From Bathynomus jamesi (taxonomy: Eukaryota; Arthropoda; Malacostraca; Isopoda; Cirolanidae): 64,000 nucleotides of DNA. A program made the position numbers and the translations under genes. Within the stretch, counting starts at the first letter, position 1. Each line of letters starts with the position of its first letter. The DNA is taken from positions 1 to 64,000 of the forward strand of contig JAJOZX010012244.1 of the NCBI GenBank assembly GCA_023014485.1. Direction: 5' to 3'. Positions 55,969 through 64,000 of the stretch are shown here, one piece after another. Below the pieces are notes generated by a model. The model was given only the letters and a program-made list of their open reading frames with translations. It had not been told where the DNA came from and did no database searches.

Positions 55969-56821
55969 ATAGGGTCATTCCATGTCAGTTCAACAGTGAA
56001 AAAAACCTGACCATCACCGGTGTTTTTGAAAATTTGCACACTTATAGATCTCTGTGAGAAAAACAGAATGACATTTGTTTCAACATTCTAGGTCATATAG
56101 TTCCAGAGATATGGCCCTTCAAATTTTGTAAAAAAAGGTCACTTTCCAAGGTCATACCATATTTCAACATGAAATATATCGGTTCCTGTTGCACTTGGAG
56201 AGAGACCATTTAAACACTATTTTAAAGCTTTTAGTTTTAAGCAGATCTACAACTTCGTTTCTATTCATATTTTACCTCAGTGGTAAAAAAAAAAAGTTGA
56301 TCTTATTTTTTACCTTTGACCTTGTGTAGGTCATTTGATGTCACAACTGATTTTTTTCTCCTTTCACCCAATTTTGGGTACACATGTCTACCTTAACCTA
56401 AAATAAAATTTTTAGTGTTGATTAAGTTAGTATAGATACTACAACCATTTCAGTGGACCATGCCCACCTCCATTTTGACCAAGTATCTTTTTCCACCAAA
56501 CTTTGGAGCACCGTATCTTTGGAACTGTTTGAGCTAGAGCGTTGAGAAAAATACCATTAGATTTTTCTTACTGAGATATATAATGTCTGCTAATTTTCAA
56601 AAAAGTGGTAATTATCTAACCTAACCCAACCCAGTTATTTAGTCAAATAAGTATCCAGCCCTATTATAAAATTTAATTTTTTTTGTATATTTCAGAGAAT
56701 TATATAATATAGGTAATTTAAATTACATAATTAATTTATATGGACATTCAAAAGTGTGAAGAACTTCGAACCTGCTATCCTGTTTAAAGGTAAAGCTATG
56801 TACGTATATAAGTACCTTATA

Positions 56822-57442
56822 CAGTGGAACCTCGCTTAACGAGCATAATTCGTTCCCGAATTGTGCTCGTTATGCAAAATGCTCGTTAAGCAAGGCAATT
56901 TTTTCCATAGGAATCAATGTAAAATATGATAATGCGTTCCATGCTTAAAAAATACTTAAAATAATATTTATAATGATATTTAAAGGCGTTTTTTAAATTA
57001 TTATTGCATGAAATGAAAAGATTATTAATAAAAATTAACCCAAAAGAGAATGTAAATAATTAGTAAACGGTGAAATTTATAAATAACTTACGAAGAGAGA
57101 AGGTGCTCCTGACGCACGCAAAGGAAATGAAGAGACAGGGGAGGAGGAGAGGGTTATTGAGGGGAAGGAGGAGAATCGTCTTCGTTCAATGCAATAACAT
57201 TCTCGACGAGCTCACAGTCACTAGCTTTAAATTTTTTAGAGGCACTTTCACTTTTTTTGGATCCTTTTTCACGAGGAAACTGTCTAGAGACATTTGTTTT
57301 TGTCTACGCTTTAAATTTTGACGAAATATTTTGCTCGTTAAGCAAAGTGTCGCTCGTTATGCAAGGTAATTTTCCCCCATTCTTTTGGCTCGTTATACGA
57401 ATTTCTCATTATACGAGGCACTCGTTAAGCGAGGTTCCACTG
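56822..57442. mobile_element. Tigger/pogo MITE
   Basis: Ends CAGTGGAACCTCGCTTAACG and its exact inverse at 57442, flanked by TA (56820-56821, 57443-57444). Subterminal GCTCGTTA repeats occur on both sides. The start resembles known Tigger termini. 621 bp; the open frame at 57070-57321 has no similarity I can recognise. Confidence 0.88.
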
Positions 57443-57720
57443 TACTAGGCTATAGGTACTACCCTTAGAATAAGTTCAGTTTTAAGAGTTAGACGAGTTT
57501 TAATAGAATTACTTAACTTTGTGTATTTATTCATTGTGTACAACAGTATGTACCCATGTGAAAATAAGCTTATTTAAACCTTGGAGCAAGGATTTTTTTG
57601 GCATCTGTATTTATTCCAATCTGTAAAGCAAACTGCACATTTTTCTTGTTGTAGACCTCTGAAACAAGATCAGTAGGTCCCAAATTTTATTTGTGCCATC
57701 TAAGCAAAAATAGCTTTTAA

Positions 57721-58132
57721 TAGGGTTGGATACGATGAATAATTATAATTGTATTTTTAATTAATTGATCCTAATTTCCATTAATTGTAATTGATTAAAA
57801 AAAAATAAAAAAAATAATTGTAATTAATTTTTGAGCTATAACTGATGTAATTGATCAATTAATGTCAATTGTTAAAAATTATACCCCTAGATCTGGCAGT
57901 CATACATCATCCAATGAAAATAAACCTTTGATAGTTTATTTAGTTATACTTATAGATATATATTTAGATATATAGAATAGATAGTTATATTTGTGTAATT
58001 GTAATTGATTCAGACAAAATTAATTGTAATTGATCTTGAAATTATGAAGTACAATACTAACTGTAATTAATTTGGAGAAAAATAAAAAAAAATTATAATT
58101 GTTTCCATTTTGTGTAATTGAACCCAACCCTG
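57721..58132. mobile_element. hAT-type MITE
   Basis: Ends TAGGGTTGGATAC and (inverted) CAGGGTTGGGTTC with a perfect 8-bp duplication GCTTTTAA (57713-57720, 58133-58140). The 412-bp interior repeats ATAATTGTAATTGAT-like motifs and has no gene. Confidence 0.88.
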
Positions 58133-58192
58133 GCTTTTAAGCTACATGTTTTTTTTTCTTTTTGGATAAACATGGATTTCAGCAGTTTGAAT

Positions 58193-59137
58193 ATGGGCAG
58201 GTTCTGTTGTGACCCATTTAAAAAAACACAAAGGAAAAGTGAAAAAAGGCATTCGTGCATTGACTAAAAATTTGATTGATCAAAATCCTGAATTGAAACT
58301 AACAAATAATCATAAAGCATGTGCAACCTGTCAAAATATACTAGCAAATCATCCATCCCCAATGCCTGAATATGAACCACTTGAAAAATCACCATCCACC
58401 TCATCAAGTGCCCCATCTGAGCTAGAAACTGTTGGAGATGTAGTTGAAATGCAGTATGAGCTTAGTAAATTCAATGCTTCATTGGCCACACTTGATGAGA
58501 CCCCAATAAAACCATGTAAATTCTCTGACAGCATTGGTTACACAAAGAGAAAGTTGAGGAAAGTAGTAGTAGTTGTAAAAAGAAAGCTTGAACTTGCAAC
58601 TAAACAACTAATTTCATGCAGTGACCCAGATGATACAGAACTGGAGATTCTTCAACAACTAAAAGAGAAATTTAATCAAGTGACAAGTCAAAGTGAAAAA
58701 CTGACAATTCTTACTATCCTACCAAAAGATGGACACAAGTAAAGATCAGAGAAGAATTTAAGTGCTCAGATTACGTGGCTAGGCAAGCAGAGAGTTTGGT
58801 GAGGGAGAAGGTAGTGCTTTCAACTCCTAATCCATGTTTGGGGAAACACCTGAATAGTGAAACTGCTACCAAAGTAATTGACTTCTATCATTTGCTAGAT
58901 GTGAGTAGACAAATGCCAGGGTTGAAAGACTATATTTCTGTAAAAGGAGCTGATGGTAGGCGGGAAAGAAAACAAAAATCGCTAATCTTATGCAACCTAA
59001 AAGAAGCATTTGAGCTTTTTAAAACAAACCATCCAACAATTAAAATAGGATTTTCAAAATTTGCAGAGCTTCATCCAAAAGAGTGTGTTGCCAGGTGCCA
59101 ATGGAACACATTCTGCATCTGCACAAATCTTTGGTAG
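58193..59137 (+). pseudogene. Family-1 transposase, N-terminal third
   Basis: From ATG at 58193 the start reads MGRFCCDPFKK, then shifts frame into HLKKHKGKVKKGIRALTK and CATCQNIL, giving the C-D-P ... H-K ... C-x2-C finger module. An acidic linker, TPIKP and a basic region follow without an intron at the TPIK position. HTH-like REEFKCSDYVARQAESLV comes after a stop near 58740. Then MPGLKDYISV, CNLKEAFELFKTNHPTIKIGFSKFAEL, and after a frameshift the sequence ends within the GTHSVCVC region near 59130. The three Asp motifs are missing. Confidence 0.75.
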
Positions 59138-59396
59138 GATAAATAATTACCTTGAAAGGCGTATACAAATACTTTATTATATTATAAATGTAACAATAAT
59201 GGCTTACATAAAATATATTGTAAATACCTAATAACTGCCTTTTTTAAATAGCTATAAAGTTATGTTGATGCCTTTTTTTTCATGGTTTCACCCAGCTAGA
59301 CAAGAATCAGTTCTTATAACTCAATTGGTAAAAATAAAGGAATAGGTATTTTAATATACATATTAAAAGGCAAATTGTCTTAAAAATAGCAGACAT
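59138..59396. other. Short AT-rich stretch, nothing recognised
   Basis: Separates the truncated family-1 piece from the next copy. No gene, terminal repeat or array seen. Confidence 0.4.
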
Positions 59397-61779
59397 GGGT
59401 CATTCTCTGTCAGATCAACCAAAAAAAATTGAAATTAACACCCTCATCTCTCATATTTTGCTGAAATTTGGTTTATAGGGAGTTTGTGAGCCCTGAATCC
59501 ATTTCTGAAATTATAAGGTCAATCTGACCAACGGTTCAAGAGATATGACCTCGGGCAATTTGAGGTCACTCGCGAGGTTACTAACATTTGGCGAGCCATA
59601 ACTTGGGTAATAATTGTCATAATTATATAAAAGTATATATATTTAGAATCAGAAAATGACAAGGAATCCAAATATGCAAGTTTTAGAACTCTAGGTTGAA
59701 AAATAAAAAGGTTACACTGTAACCAAAATTTGAGGTCACGATTTGACCTCTGGGGTATCAAATGAGAATTTTTTTTTTTAAATGTAAAAAATGAAGGCAT
59801 AGGCATTGGCTATTAGAATCAGCAAAAAAAAGTTTGTTTATGTTAGTATTTTTCATGTAACTAACATATAAGTGAACATATTCATAAGTTGTGCGTCAAT
59901 TCTACCTATTTTTTCACACAAGCTCATAATTTGACCTATAGAAATTAAAATTACATTTTTTATAGATATAAAAAACAAAGTCAGAGTTCTTGACTAATAG
60001 AAACAATCATAAAAAGTTTGTTTATGTTGGTACTTTTCATGTAACTAACTTATAAGTGAACACCATATTATAAATTGCTTGTCATTTCAAGGAATTTTTA
60101 TATCTTAGCTATCAATTTGACCTCAAGCTCCAAGAATTTAATAAAATTGTATTTCACTGCTAATCTACACTGGCAATAATAGTTATAATAGTGAAAGGGG
60201 AAGACTAAGCTCACATGTAGCCTAAACAAACCTGTTGAAACATGTTGCTACTTGTCTAAGTGCAGAATCAACACAGATAGTTGCAAAATTCCTTGTCTAC
60301 AGGTTAGTACAGTTCCAGCCAGCACTGTGGGTGGCTGGTGGGTATGGTGTTTTAATGAGCCTCAGAGACTATCAAGGCCTAAAATATTAAGTGTGTATAG
60401 CTATATATTTTCTAAAAAAAATATATTACCTAATTGTAAATCCTATATCTTTACAGATCAAATACAATGGTTCGGCACTTGAAATACTGCCAGGACCCTA
60501 TTCAAAAACACAAGAAACGCATAACAATCAATCTTAGAAAAGTGACTGATGTACTTGTTGAAAAATGTGCTGGAAGAGTGAAAAAAGACTCATTGTTGTG
60601 TGTGAACTGCTGGACACTGATAATGAAAAACCCCACTATACTTAGTACCACTGAAAACAACGAGTCTGAGCAGGATTCAAATGAATCATCTACTATCAGT
60701 GGCTTGAGTAACATCTCTTCAATTCAAGATCTGGACAATGACAGTGATTGCTTGATAAAGGAAAATCCTTCAACTTCAGTTGAACCAGTTCTAGCATTTC
60801 TGGACCAAACACCAGTTAAAAAAAGTAAGTAATAAATTAATATAATAACTTATACTTTACTACAAGGTCTGTTTGATCTACTATATAGCCAATTATATAG
60901 CATTTAAGGTACTATAATTAATATTTAATTACTAATATTCAGGTGTGTGAAACCTTTTTTTCTGTTCTTTTCAGAAGGGCTGTCATTAAGCCAGAAAAAG
61001 CGCAAGGCTCGTGGTAAGCTATCATCTGCTCAGAAACACCTGAAGGAGAGGCTAGAACTCAGTTATGGTGTTCAAATTACCGAGGAGGTAAGTGATACTT
61101 CAAAACCTGAAACTAAATCTGAAAAACATCTAGACAAATTAATGAATGAATTGAAACAGTCATTCCTGGAGAGCAAATGTCACCATCACAAACTACAAAT
61201 ATTGACACTCTCACCATACACAATTGAAAAAACAGCTAGTTTCTTTCAAACTACAACATACATGGTGAAAAGAAGCCGTTCACTTAAATCAGAACATGAA
61301 ATCCTTCCAAAGATTCCACTAATGAGCAAAGGAAAAGTGATATCTGAAGAACACAAAGATATAGTTAGAAGATTCTATGAGTCAGAAGAGGTTAGTCGTA
61401 TGTGTCCTGGCCAAAAGGATTGCATGATACCCCAGAGGTCAAATCGTGACCTCAAATTTTGGTTACAGTGTAACTTTTTTATTTTTCAACCTAGAGTTCT
61501 AAAACTTGCATATTTGGATTCCTTGTCGTTTTCTAATTCTAAATATATATACTTTTATATAATTGTGACCATTATTACCCAAGTTATGGGTCGCCAAATG
61601 TTAGTGACCTCGCAAGTGACCTCAAATTTCCCGAGGTCATATCTCTTGAACCGTTGGTCGGATTGACCTTATAATTTCAGAAGTGGATTCAGGGCCCACA
61701 AACTCCCTATAAACCAAATTTCAGCAAAATCTGAGAGATGAGGGTGTTAGGCACTGGTTGATCTGACAGAGAATGACCC
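59397..61779 (+). mobile_element. Family-1 internal-deletion derivative
   Basis: Both ends start GGGTCATTCTCTGTCAGATC as in the 41155-45468 copy, and the body is nearly identical to it up to 43184 and again from about 45115. About 1.93 kb, including all three Asp motifs, is missing at a junction near 61424, where TTGCATGATACCCC fuses the two sides over a 2-3 bp overlap. The flanks ACAT and TTAT are not a clean 4-bp duplication. It can move only if a relative supplies transposase. Confidence 0.9.
60467..61424 (+). pseudogene. Family-1 transposase, N-terminal half left by a deletion
   Basis: Begins MVRHLKYCQDPIQKHKK and is nearly identical to the gene at 42227: finger module, serine/acid linker, phase-1 intron at 60825-60974, KRKARGKLSS segment and HTH region, up to MCPGQKDC. 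It then reads into the right inverted repeat for about 80 meaningless residues before a stop at 61666. A one-base deletion before the ATG in the upstream frame (AATACAATGG region) is the main 5' difference. A truncated DNA-binding protein of this kind could act as a repressor if expressed; that is speculation. Confidence 0.75.
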
Positions 61780-61916
61780 TTATTCCTTAACCTTATATTT
61801 TAAAAAGTTCTCAAAAATTTTGAAACTTTTTTGCACACCATTAGATTCCACTTAAATCCCGTGACTTTATGCCATCATTCAAAACTAAACAAGATTTTAA
61901 TGTATCATTTACTAAA
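61780..61916. other. Short flank before the CTAC array
   Basis: Nothing recognised apart from a sequence CACACCATTAGATTCC at about 61836 that recurs at about 62320, on the other side of the array. The array may therefore have expanded inside a short duplicated segment. Confidence 0.4.
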
Positions 61917-62325
61917 TAAAACTGTCTAGTCTACCTACCTACTGTACCTACCTACCTTTTACTAAATAAAACTGTCTAGTCTACCTACCTACCTACTGTC
62001 TAGTCTACCTACCTACCTACCTACTGTACCTACCTACCGTCTAGTCTACCTACCTACCTACCTACTGTACCTACCTACCTACCTACTGTACCTACCTACT
62101 GTACCTACCCATTTACTAAATAAAACTGTCTAGTCTACCTACCTACTGTACCTACCTACCTACCTACCTACCAACTGTACCTACCCATTTACTAAATAAA
62201 ACTGTCTAGTCTACCTACCTACCTACTGTCTAGTCTACCTACCTACTGTACCTACCACCTACCTACTGTACCTACCACCTACCTACTGTACCTACCTACC
62301 TACTGTACCTACCTACTGTGCACAC
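61917..62325. repeat. Composite CTAC tetranucleotide array with higher-order units
   Basis: Runs of CTAC are separated by CTGTAC and GTCTAGT spacers, and a longer phrase TTTACTAAATAAAACTGTCTAGT recurs at about 61910, 61955, 62110 and 62190. The array therefore has two levels: tetranucleotide runs and a larger unit containing them. Confidence 0.9.
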
Positions 62326-62503
62326 CATTAGATTCCCCGTGAAAAGTTTTATCTGATTCACTACCTTAAACACTATTTGGTGCAGCCATATTCATTTCAA
62401 TATTGAACAAACAAACAGACAAACAAACAAACTTCCTCTTTTATATATATAGAAGATATATATATTTTTGAGATTTACAATTGTGTATTTTTAGTAATGA
62501 AAA

Positions 62504-64000
62504 ATGGTTAGATACCGTGATGATCCTTTACAAAAACATAAGAAAAAGATACACAAGGATATAAGAACCATCAGCCAATCACTTTATGATCAATGTAAAT
62601 GGAAACTACAAAGGAATACTGTACTATGTAGCAACTGTAGAAAATTATTGACCCAGAGACCAGAGTTGCTATCAACATCACAAAGTGAAGTGTCTGATCC
62701 CAATCAGTCTTCTGAGAATGTTATTTCAGAAAGCGATGAACATGATCCAAGTATATCAAGTAATGTCAAAGAAGAGGTTTCTCAAGTTCTAGAAAGTCTT
62801 GCTGTGACTCCAGTGAAGAAGCCTAAGTATTTAATGATAGGTACTTTTTTTATTTATATTATTTATTTATTTATATTATTTATTTATAATGCATTTACTT
62901 TCAAGACAAGTTTTTCAGCAACTGCTGAAAAACTAATGAAATTAATATGTTGACACATTAAACTTATTAAACTTATGAAATTAATATGTTGACATATTAT
63001 TATTGTCCATATATATCAAATGGAGTCAAATATTTATTAATTCAAAAACTTCAGATGGTTTGGGTTCCTCAAAAAAAGAAGCAAAAGCTATTCAAACAAG
63101 AGAAAAAGCATGTTGTTCTTTAAAACGAAAGCTAGAAACAAGTTTAGAAATTGAGATCCCAAGCCCATCAAAAGCAACAAAGTTGGATCATGAAAATCAA
63201 AGGTATGAATTTTAAAATGATACGCTATTATTAAGTAGGAATATACATAAACTAAAACTGAAGCATAAAAACAAAATGTAGGTATTCACCTTTGATAGTA
63301 GAAACTAGAAGCACAACTCCCTAAAGATTGGAGATCAATGGGCCCATTAATCATTTGGAATTCATTTTGTCAAAATAATTTTTGGTTTAATTTGACTACC
63401 TCAAAGAATGCTCATTTTGTTACACTTAAATCAATATTATAATCCAAAAAATTTAATATATACATGTAATGTTTTGTTTATAGCTATTATACATTCATGA
63501 ATTTGTTTCAGGTCAATGATTCATATCATGAATGAACTGGTTGAAGCTTTCCATTTTACTGACATTTATGAGGAAACTCAAAATATTGACATTATCTCTA
63601 TTTACCATATCAAAAACTATAAATCTATTTCAGACAACTGAATATTTAGTTAAGAAAAGCAGAAATATAAAACAAAGACTTGGAATTATTCCTGAAATTG
63701 AATCCATGTCAAAAGGAAAAGTAATAACTAAAGGTACTAAAGATTCTGTCCAGAAATTTTTTGAATCGGATGAAATTAGTCATTTGTGCCCAGGTACAAA
63801 AGACTGCCTGAGTATCAGAAATGAAAGTGGGTATAAAGAATCTGTGCAGAAAAGACTGGTGTTAATGAATCTGAAAGAAGCTTTTAGTCTTTATAAAACT
63901 AATCCAGATAGTCCCCAAACTGGCTTCTCTAGTTTTGCCAGCCTTCGCCCCAGACAATGTGTTTTAGCTGGAGCTGCTGGTACCCACCAGAATGCCAAAA
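62504..64000 (+). pseudogene. Family-1 transposase copy, cut by the window edge
   Basis: Exon 1 (62504-62840) has the finger module (R-D-D-P, H-K-K, LCSNC; the first Cys of C-x-D-P is Arg) and an acidic linker ending TPVKKPK. A phase-1 GT-AG intron (62841-63054) leads to exon 2 (63055-63202), and a second intron (63203-63511) to exon 3. Exon 3 shifts frame near 63625, then reads TTEYLVKKSRNIKQ, SKGKVITKGTKD, LCPGTKDCLSI, LMNLKEAFSLYKTNP and FASLRPRQCVLAGAAGTH. At the edge GTH runs straight into QNAK, lacking the SVCVCTxH residues seen in relatives. The Asp motifs would lie outside the window. Its left terminus was not found; the element may start between 62330 and 62500. Confidence 0.7.

Larger units (their letters stand above)
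55969..59137 (+). mobile_element. Family-1 element, left part only, with two nested MITEs
   Basis: It begins GGGTCATTCCATGTCAGTTC, the family terminus, followed by a subterminal region rich in AGGTCA/TGACCT half-sites (about 56100-56340). The N-terminal third of the transposase lies at 58193-59137, then similarity ends; no right terminus was found before the next copy at 59397. Nested elements at 56822-57442 and 57721-58132 lie between the end and the gene. Confidence 0.7.

Noticed and set aside
57070..57321. Plus-strand frame rich in Arg
   Set aside because: Inside a Tigger MITE with no similarity to transposase; likely chance.
1..64000. LTR retrotransposon, Polinton or endogenous virus
   Set aside because: No long terminal direct repeats, integrase or gag-pol order, or capsid-like genes were seen; all polymerase remnants are LINE type.

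Overview
This window is AT-rich animal nuclear DNA with spliceosomal introns, no operons and no rRNA or obvious tRNA genes. It is almost entirely a graveyard of transposable elements: Tigger/pogo, mariner, Tc1, hAT, two unusual DDE-type DNA transposon families and CR1-like and Jockey-like LINEs. The repertoire (mariner, Tc1, hAT, Jockey-type LINE, tetranucleotide CTAC arrays) suggests an invertebrate, possibly an arthropod or crustacean; this is inference and the species cannot be fixed from the sequence alone.

Layout. 1-10.4 kb: two candidate coding exons of a host gene on the minus strand (9626-9715 and 859-1212) enclose a large intron filled with a degenerate family-1 element (about 2064-7227, itself carrying a mariner and a Tigger MITE), another mariner (7694-8953) and MITEs. 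10.4-14.6 kb: a Tigger remnant interrupted by a complete-looking family-2 element with an intact, once-spliced 791-aa transposase gene. 15-18.2 kb: MITEs and a hAT relic pierced by three hAT-type MITEs. 19.2-29.4 kb: a broken minus-strand gene of a repetitive PIN/XPG-like plus CXC family, split by a complete family-1 element (20153-24359, intact 809-aa ORF) and by a family-2 element (25327-29118) whose intron has been filled by a 21-bp satellite. 29.9-40 kb: a minisatellite, then a Jockey-like LINE split by a family-2 element (with a Tc1 inside it) and by a hAT MITE. 40.6-51.6 kb: a CR1-like LINE with an SGNH-esterase ORF, split by a near-intact family-1 element and a 2.9-kb hAT element. 52-56 kb: another Jockey-like LINE fragment and fragments of two DDE families. 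56-64 kb: three more family-1 copies, one an internal-deletion derivative, one cut by the window edge.

Two families dominate. Family 1 has GGGTCATTC termini, 4-bp target duplications (GACT, TTCT), very long inverted repeats and a transposase with a Cys/His N-terminal finger, an HTH-like region and three conserved Asp motifs. Family 2 has TAG...CTA termini, a clear 9-bp target duplication in its best copy, and a transposase with an HWDGK Asp, a second Asp and a CRHH (CxxH) motif. Two copies, 10814-14197 and 20153-24359, look structurally complete and could encode functional transposase. Everything else is decayed, largely by transitions such as CGA to TGA. No virus, CRISPR array, toxin or resistance gene was seen.
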